Assembly: GCF_000092025.1 (NCBI RefSeq)
Contig: NC_003063.2
Coordinates: 2,011,578 to 2,075,577 of the forward strand
Source of the DNA: Agrobacterium fabrum str. C58
Lineage (GTDB): Bacteria > Pseudomonadota > Alphaproteobacteria > Rhizobiales > Rhizobiaceae
Direction: 5' to 3'
DNA length: 64,000 nt
The translations under genes were made by a program, and so were the position numbers. Numbering within the stretch: position 1 is the first letter of the stretch; each line of letters opens with the position of its first letter. The notes beneath the pieces were generated by a model. The model saw nothing but the letters and a program-made list of their open reading frames with translations. It did not search any database and was not told the DNA's origin. Positions 27,201-35,139 of the stretch are shown piece after piece.

Positions 27201-28032
27201 AGGTTTTGGCAATATCGTGGCGATCGAACACGCTCTTCTCATGGCTGATCAGCGTCAAAACCTGTTCCGGTTTTTGGCGGATCAGCGCGGCATTTTGCCG
27301 TGCTGCCTCGTCATCCAGCCGCCCGCGCTCGACGGCCATTCCTTGCTGGCGCATCTGCGACGCATGCACGCCCATATGTTCGGTCGGCGACAACTCAAGA
27401 CCGCGCTCAATATGCGAGCGATGATCGATGCGAACGTCCAGGCCTTCGTGTTGAAGCTGACGGTTGGCGATTCCTTCCCATGACTGCCGGATATCGCGAA
27501 GCTGCATGTCGGTTGTCGCCATGCCATTTGCCAACAGCCGTGCGTTCTTGTGCTCAAGACAGGTCTTCTCGCCAAGGCCGGCTTTGCCAACCTGTCGCGT
27601 CGTCATCAGCACATGCGCATGGTGGTTCCTGATATCACCATGCTCACTCGGCGAATGGATCGCAAAATCCACGGCCGCGCCATAGCGGTTTGCCAGATCC
27701 TGAGCAAAGGCACGCGCAGCCTTCAGTCGCCCTTCTGGCGAAAGCTCATGCGGAAGCGCGATTTCGAATTCGCGCGCGACGCGGGCGTCCTTTCGCTTTT
27801 CTGCAAACTCGGCAGCATTCCACAACGTCGAGCGATCCAAAGCCCAGCCGGCAGACACGCCTTGCGGCAGCACGATCTCACTATGCGCCACACCCTCTTT
27901 CCGGGTGAAGTCATGCACAAGGCCATCGCGTTGATTGACGAGAAGAACAGCACAACGGTAGGCGGCGGATGCGACAGCGCTGCGGCCAGATGAGCGCGAG
28001 ACAGGTTTGGTGCTGAGATGATAAATCGCCAA
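24232..28032 (-). CDS. traA: Conjugative relaxase/helicase TraA (Ti-plasmid type)
   Basis: This roughly 1266-residue relaxase starts at a TTG (28032) preceded by GGAG, giving the family N terminus MAIYHLSTKPVSRSSGRSA. The MobA/L nickase domain (1-250) has the metal-binding His cluster HGDIRNHHAH near 131-140. The TraI-type helicase part has Walker A GFAGAGKST near 404, Walker B VIDEAGMVG near 474 and the UvrD-like ATTIHKNQGAT with YVAMTRHRDSVQLY. It nicks oriT and unwinds the transferred strand. An Asp/Gly/Arg-rich insert sits near 630-649. A longer C-terminal tail than in classic Ti TraA is present. It is divergent from traC/D/G across oriT, as in Ti plasmids. Confidence 0.92.
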   Translation of the reverse strand: MAIYHLSTKPVSRSSGRSAVASAAYRCAVLLVNQRDGLVHDFTRKEGVAHSEIVLPQGVSAGWALDRSTLWNAAEFAEKRKDARVAREFEIALPHELSPEGRLKAARAFAQDLANRYGAAVDFAIHSPSEHGDIRNHHAHVLMTTRQVGKAGLGEKTCLEHKNARLLANGMATTDMQLRDIRQSWEGIANRQLQHEGLDVRIDHRSHIERGLELSPTEHMGVHASQMRQQGMAVERGRLDDEAARQNAALIRQKPEQVLTLISHEKSVFDRHDIAKTLHRYINDDAQTFQNAFAAVLASSALVELQAERIDPGTGKVSNARYSTREMIDLELAMARSAVRLHQAQSHGVDPRHVDRAIERQDRSLRRSSGGMLAASDPSAGLSDEQRHAIKHITGSERIAVVVGFAGAGKSTMLTAARKAWEAQGYQVHGAALSGKAAEGLEESSGIESRTLASWSYSWDQGRNLIGSSDLFVIDEAGMVGSRQLARFIGEAEERGAKIVLVGDHEQLQAIGAGAPFRAIAEQIGHVELSGIRRQRHDWQRQASVAFATHKTAEGLAAYRDHGDIHFAESRDAAMAQIVRDYIDDNEKRPDGTRVAMAHRRADVRALNATIRSELQNRQRLERSLGLSDGPDRGDRGDVEDRGNSGDVAELTFQTSNGKRAFASGDRIIFLENNRDLGVKNGMLGTVEDVEKGRIVARLDGRGGDSVSIPTDSYQAIDHGYATTIHKNQGATVDRAFVLASSTMDRHLAYVAMTRHRDSVQLYADIKEFTSAGRLVDHGVAPYEHNRRARENYFVTLENDKGERHTVWGVDLNRAMRDASPAIGDKIGLQHVGATPVTLPDGTKAERNAWRVVKGEELAYQKLASRLSRSGAKETTLDYISEFAERRGIASDPRIAGDQGIADQLGLKSEIELASARKDRQEVLSRAAHLQREQQDRPSERQQVYEERAGDLAGPVRRGHPRSPFARDIDEGQQDDRAEETNRYRRIRWSDLMSQDGAVPPPTETVGQQSSLETGRPTPLVPAITRYQRSIEEVAQQRALSVIDQQFDTVESLVRRVFRDPAEVAARLRAAMTEKEGNGKIMAKAMAGQPERFGELRGESGLFGSNKERKEALQYARSLSAHIGYVSEAWERRLGEERQSEQWQREQRDVIEVPGLTPRSAEILAKVEEMQVEKRGKFIKDLRSSAEGQAALDEARQVADALTRRFGSSDPRRFAEELEARPELAKQAEQIQTIARMVHRTRHAELSHDYALKRQLNRSQGLGLSR

Positions 28033-28080
28033 ACGAAATCTCCGATACGCAAACGGGGAGACCAAACGCTCAAACGCGCT

Positions 28081-28227
28081 GCAAGTCGTAAGTGCGCCCT
28101 TGTCTGTTTACCGGTGGCGACGCTAGCAACATCGAACAGCGATTTCGACTACTAAAAGTAGTAGTCGCCAACTGGCAATTTCTTGTGTTTGAATAGGGGA
28201 CGCAAACGCCTCAATCAGGGAGGCGAT
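28081..28227. other. Origin of transfer (oriT) region
   Basis: The 195-bp gap between the traA start (28032) and the traC remnant (28228) contains TAAGTGCGCCCT at 28089-28100, the nick-region core known from RSF1010/Q-type and, in variant form, from Ti plasmid oriTs (TGCGCCCT). Divergent traA and traC/D/G around it is the standard Ti-like layout. The cognate relaxase is presumably the adjacent TraA. Confidence 0.8.
28147..28166. repeat. Inverted repeat within oriT
   Basis: GACTACT-AAAAGT-AGTAGTC is a perfect 7-bp inverted repeat 46 bp from the nick core; outer GCGA/TCGC bases loosely extend the symmetry. It may be a relaxosome-protein (TraC/TraD) or regulator binding site, or a termination hairpin for strand transfer. 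Confidence 0.5.
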
Positions 28228-28317
28228 ATGCGCAAGCCGATCGCACAACGGATCAGGGAGCTGGACGAAAGGAGGAATGCGGTCATCGTGAGGACCTGCG
28301 GCAGCGCGCCGACGTGA
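28228..28317 (+). pseudogene. 5' remnant of a traC-like relaxosome gene
   Basis: A 29-codon frame (MRKPIAQRIRELDERRNAVI followed by an unrelated tail) begins after a good GGGAGG ribosome binding site at the place where traC stands in Ti-like systems. The first 22 residues resemble TraC N termini (Lys/Arg-rich helix), and then homology breaks off at the start of the 45-bp repeat. The call is by position and short similarity. Confidence 0.5.
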
Positions 28318-28350
28318 GGGGCAGGGCAGGCGGGCATCTTGCTGCAACGG
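28306..28350. repeat. 45-bp direct repeat, copy A
   Basis: This 45-bp sequence recurs at 31950-31994 in the same orientation with 39 identical positions. It starts in the truncated traC and, with copy B, brackets the first NTase-HEPN gene, traD and traG. On the minus strand both copies lie in open frames encoding a QQDARL-C-like peptide. The repeat is not an IS end that I know. Confidence 0.6.
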
Positions 28351-28668
28351 TTGGACAGAATGCCTTCGTGAACGGTCCTTCAGAACCTCAATACTGCGCT
28401 CTGTCGGCCACGGTATTGCGCCCGCAGTACCTGCGATTGGAAAAAAAAACGGAAAGCGAGATACAACCTGAGATAAAGTACCATTGAATGTTCGCTATTG
28501 AGGAATGCGGGTATTCCAATACCATTTGCACAAATCAGAGCCGGTTGCCGCAAGATCGAATGTGCATCGTCCAGGAAGACAGACATTCGCCTGGTGGCTA
28601 CCAAAAATCGGAGTTTCAAAGGCCTCTGGAATGGCCCGTACAGGACACCGTCGATAAGCGGAGCAGAC
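28351..28668. other. Spacer upstream of the first NTase-HEPN gene
   Basis: No gene is recognised. An A9 run at 28441-28449 and AT-richer sequence precede the start at 28669; an upstream in-frame extension of 57 codons exists but lacks homology to the second paralogue and so was not included in the gene. Confidence 0.4.
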
Positions 28669-29595
28669 ATGAAGACCAGCCTTGAACATTTGCCAGAACG
28701 AAAGCAACGCGAACTCGCGCGCGTCGTCGGAATTATTCAGGAAGAGTTTGCTGATCTGGTGGAGCGCTCCAAGTCTGACGCCAAGAAGGATGGGCGGATT
28801 TTCAAAATCATTCTGTTCGGTTCTTACGCGCGTGGCACCTGGGTGGATGAACCGCATACGTCGAAAGGCTACCGCTCGGATTTCGATATCCTCGTCATCG
28901 TCAGCAACAAGGAACTTGCCGATCCCAAGTACTGGGACAAAACAACAGACCGGCTGATGTGGGACAAGGAGATCGAGACACCTGTCGGTCTTATCGTGCA
29001 CGGCGCTCGCGAAATCAGCAATTTTCTAAATGACGGCCAACCCTTCTTTGTCGATCTCGCTCGTGAAGGCATCGTCCTCTACGAATTCGACGACAGGCCG
29101 TTGGCTGAACCGAAACCGCTCAGCCCTGCCGATGCACTCAGGGTGGCAGAAGATCATTTTCTGCGGCACCTCCCGGATGCGCGAGATTTCGCTGATGTAG
29201 CAAAATATCTCGTTGCGAAAGGTAACCTACACCTAGCCGCCTTCAATCTCCATCAGGCAGTGGAGACCGCCTACAACTGCTACCTCCTGACACTGACAAA
29301 CTATTCGCCTGCGTCGCACAACCTCAAATTCCTGCGTGGACTTTCCGAAGGTCGTGATCGCCGTCTGATCGACATCTGGCCGCGCGATCGTCAGCGATTT
29401 ACCACATGGTACAACATCCTGAATGAGGCCTACGTTAAGGCACGCTATTCGAAGCGTTTCGAGGTTTCCGAAGAGGCGCTCACCTGGCTTCAGGAGCGCA
29501 CCGCGGAACTTCATAAGCTGGTTGAGACGCTTTGCCGCGAGCACATCGAAAAGCTCGAACATGCCGCAGGACAAGCCGCAAATTCCAGCGATTGA
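28669..29595 (+). CDS. Fused nucleotidyltransferase-HEPN protein, copy 1
   Basis: This 308-residue protein has an N-terminal Pol-beta-type minimal nucleotidyltransferase domain with GSYARGT near residue 51 and the acidic pair in YRSDFDILVIV near 68-78. A C-terminal HEPN domain covers about 165-300 (FNLHQAVETAYNCYLLTLT, then YVKARYSKRFEVSEEAL). The canonical HEPN RNase R-x(4-6)-H motif is not evident. Separate MNT and HEPN proteins form toxin-antitoxin pairs in which the MNT modifies HEPN; here both are in one chain. The ATG at 28669 is where similarity to copy 2 (33639) begins. The gene sits between oriT/traC and traD. Confidence 0.75.
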   Translation: MKTSLEHLPERKQRELARVVGIIQEEFADLVERSKSDAKKDGRIFKIILFGSYARGTWVDEPHTSKGYRSDFDILVIVSNKELADPKYWDKTTDRLMWDKEIETPVGLIVHGAREISNFLNDGQPFFVDLAREGIVLYEFDDRPLAEPKPLSPADALRVAEDHFLRHLPDARDFADVAKYLVAKGNLHLAAFNLHQAVETAYNCYLLTLTNYSPASHNLKFLRGLSEGRDRRLIDIWPRDRQRFTTWYNILNEAYVKARYSKRFEVSEEALTWLQERTAELHKLVETLCREHIEKLEHAAGQAANSSD

Positions 29596-29781
29596 GCTTC
29601 ACGGGTTAGCACAAACTTTCCTGAACTCAGGTAACAGCCACCGCAGCGTCATGAACCATACGGTCCAACCAACTCTCGCTATCGCTATGTCGATCTCCTC
29701 ATAGAAACTGGTCGTCTTCCAGGAACGAAGCCGTGGTCAACAGCGGCAGTTCCGATGCGACCGCAATCGAAAGGAACAATC

Positions 29782-30090
29782 GTGGCAAGGAAAACAATCG
29801 AACAGCGCCTGGCTGAACTGGATGCGCAACGTTCCGCCCTCAAGGCCCGTCTCTCGAAAACCGAGCGCAACAACGATATGCGCCGCAAGGTCCTGATCGG
29901 CTCGCTCGTTCTGCATCACCTGGAGACCGCGAATGATCAGGAGTTTAAGCAACAGCTCGATGACTGGCTACGCCGCGAACTGCCGGGCTTTCTGACGCGT
30001 GACAATGACAAGGCGCTGTTTGCCGATCTGATCGGACAAGGACTGACGGGCACAGCAGAGAATGGCGACAGCGGGCAGGGCGCTCCATGA
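29782..30090 (+). CDS. traD: Conjugal transfer protein TraD
   Basis: The predicted 102-residue basic protein (MARKTIEQRLAELDAQRSAL; LIGSLVLHHLE; LRRELPGFLTRDNDKALF) matches the small TraD/mobilisation proteins encoded upstream of traG in rhizobial plasmids. The GTG at 29782 follows AAGGA and gives the family start; the ATG at 29755 would add nine residues. Its stop overlaps the traG start (ATGA), so the two are coupled. It probably acts in the relaxosome with TraA. Confidence 0.78.
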   Translation: MARKTIEQRLAELDAQRSALKARLSKTERNNDMRRKVLIGSLVLHHLETANDQEFKQQLDDWLRRELPGFLTRDNDKALFADLIGQGLTGTAENGDSGQGAP

Positions 30091-31751
30091 ACCGGTTGCG
30101 ACTTTCTCGGGACGCATTCAAGAACATGATGCGAGCCGCCGCGCGTGATCCGCTTTGGGCATTCCTGGCTTTAATCACCATGCCCTTCCGGATCTGGAAA
30201 CGGCTCCTTGGATTTATGTTCATCCTGTTCAACGTCAACTTTGTGATCGGCATGGGTGGCGGTCATTTCCTCGAGCAAACGGGTTTCGAGCGGGGCTCGC
30301 TTGTCCACATCATCCCAGGTCTCTTAACCCTGCTGGCGCTTGCCGTTATCTCTTTTTGGTTCATCACTACTCCACTGATTTTGCATTTCGGGGATGATGA
30401 CGATGATACCCATGGCTCCGCCCGCTTCGCGACAGACAAGGAGATAGCCGCTCTCACCTCATCCGGTTCCGGCCTGTTGATTGGTCGTGATACAAAATCA
30501 GCCAAACCTCTGCGCTATGATGGCCCGGCCCATCTCCTGACGATGGCGCCGACCCGCACCGGCAAGGGTGTCGGGACGATCATCCCAAATCTGTTGACCG
30601 CCGACCGTTCCGTGATCTGCGTCGATCCGAAAGGTGAGAATGCAAGAATCACCGGTCGTGCGCGCCAGAAATTCGGCCCGGTTCATGTGCTCGATCCTTT
30701 CGGGGTCACCGGGAGATCCTCGGCCGCCTTCAATCCCCTTGCCCTGCTTGATCCCCACAGCCTCGATGTCGCCGACGACGCCAACACCCTTGCCGACGCT
30801 CTCGTGTTCGACGAACCGGGAATGGCAGGCGAGGCGCATTGGAACGAGGAGGCAAAAGCACTGATTGCCGGATTGCTACTCAAGATCGTTGCAGATGAGC
30901 CTTTGAGTGGCAGGCACCTCGCAACACTTCGCGACTATCTCACCCTTGCTCCTGAACAGTTTGCAGCGCTGCTCAAGCGTATGCAGGAAAGCGATGCGGC
31001 AAGAGGTCTTGTCGCGCGCGCCGCAAACCGCCACCTTGGAAAATCCGATCGCGAAGCTGCAGGCGTTCTCTCCGCAGCCCAACGCCATACGCATTTTCTT
31101 GATTCACCGCGCATGACGGCCGTCCTCAGCCGCTCGGATTTCCGATTTGCCGATCTCAAGCGCAGCAATGTGACGGTGTTCCTCGTCCTTCCCCCTGATC
31201 GTCTCTCGACCTATTCGCGCTGGCTGCGACTGCTTGTCTCCCAAAGCCTGCTCGAAATGGCCCGCGATCCGACAAAGCCGGCGACACCGGTTCTCTATCT
31301 GCTCGATGAGTTCGCATCCCTTGGGCATTTGGCACCAGTCGAGCGCGCGATGGGTGTGATGGCGGGTTATGGTGTCCAGCTTTGGCCCATCCTCCAGGAC
31401 ATCCATCAGCTGCGTGCCACATATGGTCACCGCGCCGGAACCTTTCTGTCAAACGCCGGCGTGCTGCAGGTCTTTGGCGTCAACGACCATGACAGCGCCC
31501 GCCTCATCTCTGATTTGCTCGGACAGGAAACGGTCGTGTTCCAGACCATAGCGAGAGCGCTCTATTCCGATAAGACCGGGATCACCTACAGCCAGCAACA
31601 TACCGGCCGGCCGCTACTCACCCCTGATGAAGTGCGCAATCTGCCGGCGAACGGACAATTGCTGTTCCTGGCCGGGCAACGACCAATTTTTGCTGAAAAG
31701 CTTGCCTATTTTGCCGATCCGGAGTTCAGGCAGATGTTCGATCCAGTCTGA
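30087..31751 (+). CDS. traG: Type IV coupling protein TraG (VirD4 family)
   Basis: This 554-residue coupling ATPase links the relaxosome to the mating pore. N-terminal membrane segments lie near 40-60 (LLGFMFILFNVNFVIGMG) and 75-100 (PGLLTLLALAVISFWFI). The P-loop MAPTRTGKGVGTIIP is near 150, Walker B YLLDEFASLGHL near 407, and the family motif DIHQLRATYGHRAGTFLSNA near 432. It is about 100 residues shorter than Ti TraG (roughly 650), mainly at the C terminus, which varies. It ends 343 bp before the GSU2403-like gene's stop. No trb mating-pore genes are in the window, so it would need a pore encoded elsewhere. Confidence 0.92.
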   Translation: MNRLRLSRDAFKNMMRAAARDPLWAFLALITMPFRIWKRLLGFMFILFNVNFVIGMGGGHFLEQTGFERGSLVHIIPGLLTLLALAVISFWFITTPLILHFGDDDDDTHGSARFATDKEIAALTSSGSGLLIGRDTKSAKPLRYDGPAHLLTMAPTRTGKGVGTIIPNLLTADRSVICVDPKGENARITGRARQKFGPVHVLDPFGVTGRSSAAFNPLALLDPHSLDVADDANTLADALVFDEPGMAGEAHWNEEAKALIAGLLLKIVADEPLSGRHLATLRDYLTLAPEQFAALLKRMQESDAARGLVARAANRHLGKSDREAAGVLSAAQRHTHFLDSPRMTAVLSRSDFRFADLKRSNVTVFLVLPPDRLSTYSRWLRLLVSQSLLEMARDPTKPATPVLYLLDEFASLGHLAPVERAMGVMAGYGVQLWPILQDIHQLRATYGHRAGTFLSNAGVLQVFGVNDHDSARLISDLLGQETVVFQTIARALYSDKTGITYSQQHTGRPLLTPDEVRNLPANGQLLFLAGQRPIFAEKLAYFADPEFRQMFDPV

Positions 31752-32097
31752 CGGTAGCGTGACAAACAGGCAGGCTGGCATTCGCATCGCAACCTTGTAT
31801 CGGAGGCCCTTGGATCTCCTCGGCGTGGACTTCCAATTATCATGACTGATAATTCCAATCGTCAAGGAATTGGAAACGGGTCGGTATGAACGTCTGCAGC
31901 AATGAACGGGGTGATCCAGCCTGTCCTGACGGGAACGCGCTCCCCCATAGCGCCGAAGTGAGCGGCAGGACAGGCGTGCGTCTTGCTGCAAAGGCATGAA
32001 AACGGAGGCGTGCTGCATGTCTCCAGCGACAACGAGAGCTGTCGCCGCATCTTTGGCGAGGTCCGGGTCGCATGTGCTGTCTTCTGCTTCCATGTCC
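31752..32097. other. Spacer downstream of traG
   Basis: The spacer contains copy B of the 45-bp repeat. A minus-strand frame (32093 down to 31614) begins 4 bp after the GSU2403-like gene's stop and could be a continuation of that transcription unit, but it runs antisense into traG, has no recognised domain and is not called as a gene. Confidence 0.35.
31950..31994. repeat. 45-bp direct repeat, copy B
   Basis: This is the second copy of the repeat at 28306-28350 (39 of 45 positions identical, six scattered substitutions), 3.6 kb away, between the 3' ends of traG and the GSU2403-like gene. The scattered mismatches point to an old duplication rather than a fresh target-site duplication. Confidence 0.6.
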
Positions 32098-33171
32098 CTA
32101 CGCCTTACCCAGTCGGTCTACCGTGACACCAAGGGCATTTGCCAACGCGAGCTTGCCGTTGTCTGGCATTAATACGAGGCCCGACAGGATCCCTTCCTGC
32201 CACGCCTCTCCGCGCGTCCACGCTTCGCGGTAGGCATCGGCAAGCAAATGGCTCTGTCGCGTCTCCACGAGCGCCTCGCACAGCAGCGAGGCCTGTACGA
32301 GGTCCTTATCCCTCTTGGCTCGCCCGAGGGCATCCGTGCGCCTCCTGGATGCAACGATCAGCTTGTGGATGGCATACCGCTCGGGAGCGGGGATATTCAC
32401 GCTAACGCCTTCCCGGTGCAGCAATACCGTTCTTACGGGTTCGTAGATCAGGAAGTCCAGGAACCGCAAGTTTTCAGCAGACGCGCCTCCAAGGGCAGGC
32501 ATTGGGGACGGCTTGCCCGTGTAGTCATCCGATCCACGGTTGGTCGTCAGGAATTCGACGCGGTAGTTTACCGAATTCGAAAAGGCCACCACCTTTGCGT
32601 TATCGGCCTGGTGCGGGACCGCCCTGAACGTGCTGTCTATCGATCTCAGGAGATCGAGGATTGGAGGCAGGCTGTCCTCGACTTCCGCCGAGATCGCAAA
32701 GTCCTGCGCGAAGTCCGCGTCGCCTGTTTGCATAGAGGTACCAGGGAGACGAACGCCAAGGAGGCCTGAGTAACAGCTAAAAGCCACGGAACCGACGAGG
32801 AGTGCCCTCAGACGGAATAGGCCCGCGTCAGCGAGTGCTTTAGTCACTTCACCTGCGAAGCGATCCGGCGCGGACATGCCACCGCTTCGCAGCAGCATGC
32901 CGACGAGCTTGCGCCGCTCCCGGATGTCGTCTTTGACTTGCCTATGGGCTTTCACCCGAGCCGTGATGTCGACGTCATCCTGCGGGCCGACATAGCGTCT
33001 CTTGTCCTTACCCTCGGGAGTAGGGAGATCAAAATACCAATAATTGCGGCCCTTGACCGGAACGGCAACAAACCGACCTTCAAGGGGAAAATCTGCCTGA
33101 AATTGTGCATCGAACGTCCGCTGCGCGAGTTCAGCGAACGCCGTTCTGTAAACGAGGTCAATCTGTTTCAT
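32098..33171 (-). CDS. GSU2403-family nucleotidyltransferase-fold protein
   Basis: This 357-residue protein resembles the NTP_transf_8/GSU2403 family. An N-terminal all-alpha/beta part (KGRNYWYFDLPTPEGKDKRRY near 40-60) precedes the nucleotidyltransferase fold with LLVGSVAFSCYSGLLGVRLP near 124-143 and the acidic pair in QTGDADFAQD near 148. The segment IPAPERYAIHKLIVASRR near 260 is typical. Members are thought to be nucleotidyltransferases of unknown target, related to the MNT/AbiEii group. It is the third nucleotidyltransferase in 6 kb and lies between traG and the second NTase-HEPN gene. Confidence 0.72.
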   Translation of the reverse strand: MKQIDLVYRTAFAELAQRTFDAQFQADFPLEGRFVAVPVKGRNYWYFDLPTPEGKDKRRYVGPQDDVDITARVKAHRQVKDDIRERRKLVGMLLRSGGMSAPDRFAGEVTKALADAGLFRLRALLVGSVAFSCYSGLLGVRLPGTSMQTGDADFAQDFAISAEVEDSLPPILDLLRSIDSTFRAVPHQADNAKVVAFSNSVNYRVEFLTTNRGSDDYTGKPSPMPALGGASAENLRFLDFLIYEPVRTVLLHREGVSVNIPAPERYAIHKLIVASRRRTDALGRAKRDKDLVQASLLCEALVETRQSHLLADAYREAWTRGEAWQEGILSGLVLMPDNGKLALANALGVTVDRLGKA

Positions 33172-33638
33172 CGCCCGATCCAGTTATAATGAATTTGCAA
33201 AAACATTATAACTATGCTGCCAGATGTCAATGGAGCGAGGCAAGACCACGTCGTTTTCATTCAGAAAGTGGACACTGGTTCGCTTCGACACCATTGCATG
33301 CAGGCCGTCGAGCGGAGACTGTAGACGGCCGCAACTGCCAGACCTAAATGCCGTCGTCCTCTCCTTCGACCCCAAACCAAGTAGTAGTAAGGTCGATCGA
33401 TAGATTTGGCGCCAACGCATGTTTTCTCTCGAGAGAGGAGACGCATCGAAGCGAGGAGATGATATCAGCATTCGGCAGCGTGTTTATCAGGCTTTCCTGT
33501 CAGCCATTTCCCGACCTACAAAATTCGACTAGCACTTTTGGCATTTGATCAACGTGTCGAAGCGTATAAAGTTCATGGATACCACCAGCGCGATTGCGTG
33601 GGTGTCGCAATCGCAAGCTAGTCAGATACCTCGTTCCC
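33172..33638. other. Spacer between divergent nucleotidyltransferase genes
   Basis: This 467-bp region has no supportable gene. It must hold the promoters of the minus-strand GSU2403-like gene and the plus-strand NTase-HEPN copy 2. Short frames on both strands have no domain signal. Confidence 0.4.
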
Positions 33639-34574
33639 ATGATGAAATCCTCCCTTGATCATATCCCGCACAGAAAGCAGCGAGAGCTCGCCCGTGCGCT
33701 GGAGATCCTGCACGAGGAGTTCGAGGATGCGCTGGGGGAAGGCACCGCCGACTTCAAGAAGCGCGGACGCATTCTCAAAATCATTCTGTTTGGCTCCTAT
33801 GCCCGCGGCACCTTTGTCGATGAGCCGCATACGATGAAGGGCTATCGCTCGGATTTCGATTTGCTGGTGATCGTCAACAATCGCAAGCTGACGGATCACG
33901 CGACCTACTGGTACAAGGCGGCCGACCGGATCATCCGCGACAGCTTTATCGAAACGCCGACGCAGTTCATCGTGCATTCTCTGCGCGAGGTGAACACAGA
34001 GCTTAAGAAGGGCCACTACTTCTTCTCGGATATCCGCAAGGAAGGCATCGTTCTATACGAACTGGATGACGAGCCGCTCGCTGAGCCGAAGCTGCTGACT
34101 GCGGAAGAACGGTTGAATGTCGCGCGGGAGCATTGCCGGGAACGGTTCGAGGCAGGTACCGAGTTCTTTGTTCTATCCTGTCACGCTCGCAACAGTGGCT
34201 TTACAAAAAGAGCTGCGTTTCTTTTGCATCAGGCGATCGAGCAAGCCTATTCCTGCGTCCTTCTCACACTGACGAACTACGGGCCTGCCTCCCACAACAT
34301 CAAGTTCCTCCGCTCTCTTGCCGAGGAGCAGGACCTTCGACTGGTCGACGCGTTTCCACGCGATCATCATCGGCAGCGGGCCTGGTTCAATACGATCAAT
34401 GAAGCCTATGTGAAGGCGCGGTACTCGAAACATTTCGAGATCAGCGAAGAGGCGCTTGGCTGGCTCGGTGAGCGCACCGCGCATTTGCTCGAGCTGGTAA
34501 AGGTCGTTTGCGATGAACATATCGAAAAGGTGGATTGTGGCGTTCGAATGGGCGGGAGTGAAAGCAGCCAATGA
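33639..34574 (+). CDS. Fused nucleotidyltransferase-HEPN protein, copy 2
   Basis: This 311-residue paralogue of the gene at 28669 aligns over the full length with roughly half of the residues identical. The nucleotidyltransferase motif GSYARGTFVDEP and acidic pair GYRSDFDLLVIV are intact. The C-terminal HEPN-like half has FLLHQAIEQAYSCVLLTLTN and YVKARYSKHFEISEEALGWL; no clear R-x(4-6)-H RNase motif is visible. Two adjacent ATGs (33639, 33642) are possible. The 3' end runs into a recombinase remnant on the other strand, so the gene's surroundings have been rearranged. Function could be a toxin-antitoxin or defence enzyme in one chain (inference). Confidence 0.75.
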   Translation: MMKSSLDHIPHRKQRELARALEILHEEFEDALGEGTADFKKRGRILKIILFGSYARGTFVDEPHTMKGYRSDFDLLVIVNNRKLTDHATYWYKAADRIIRDSFIETPTQFIVHSLREVNTELKKGHYFFSDIRKEGIVLYELDDEPLAEPKLLTAEERLNVAREHCRERFEAGTEFFVLSCHARNSGFTKRAAFLLHQAIEQAYSCVLLTLTNYGPASHNIKFLRSLAEEQDLRLVDAFPRDHHRQRAWFNTINEAYVKARYSKHFEISEEALGWLGERTAHLLELVKVVCDEHIEKVDCGVRMGGSESSQ

Positions 34575-34600
34575 CCGCGAGGTGTCAAAGCAGGTTCTAA

Positions 34601-35007
34601 TCGTGCCCCCGCAACCACCGACACTTGCAAATTCGCCCACTCGGGGTATTTGCGACGAAGCTCCTCCTCATATGAGTCGAGGAGCTTTTTTTGTTTCTCC
34701 TTCGTCTCGATCTCGCCAGCCTCCAGCTTCTCGATGAAGTCCGCATGCACTTCGGCGACGAAGCGGCGCTCCATCAGGTCGAGAACGTCCATCTGCGCAA
34801 GGATGGAGGAGATCAAGCCGTGGACTTCGAGGGTTGCCGGCTGATGGCCCTGGGTCTTGCCGATCACCACCTTCTGCACCAGTGAGCGCACAATCGGCAT
34901 CACCTGACGCTTGGCATCGTCGTTTTTGCCGCGGCGCGCCTGCAGGAAGAAGTGGCGCATGCGCAGTTCCGTCTGGGCGGGATTGTGACGCTGCTTCAAT
35001 TCTTCGA
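34601..35007 (-). pseudogene. C-terminal remnant of a serine-recombinase-like gene
   Basis: About 136 codons (ELKQRHNPAQTELRMRHFF, then VMPIVRSLVQKVVIGKTQG and TLEVHGLISSILAQMDVL, then a Lys/Glu-rich helix) resemble the C-terminal region of large serine recombinases, where I-V-R-S-L and E-V-H-G-L are common. The catalytic N-terminal domain is absent: the fragment is cut exactly at the left end of the IS21-family element and its other end fades near the NTase-HEPN stop. It is probably a relic of the enzyme that once mobilised part of this region. Confidence 0.5.
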
Positions 35008-35139
35008 TGTCAACGCCGGAGCAAATTAAGGCCAGGCGGCGGAGTAAAACCAGGCCACTATCGGCGCACGCATGAGACCTCCGGGAGTGCGTAGCCCGAG
35101 CGGGGTTCTCATGCGTGCGCGTCGATTTTTGAAAGGGTT

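Noticed and set aside
28089..28100. TAAGTGCGCCCT as a chance occurrence
   Set aside because: Considered, but position between divergent traA and traC/D/G makes oriT far more likely, so it was kept as a feature.
31614..32093. Minus-strand frame starting 4 bp after the GSU2403-like gene stop
   Set aside because: Operon-like spacing, but it overlaps the end of traG antisense and shows no domain; only the 45-bp repeat inside it was kept.
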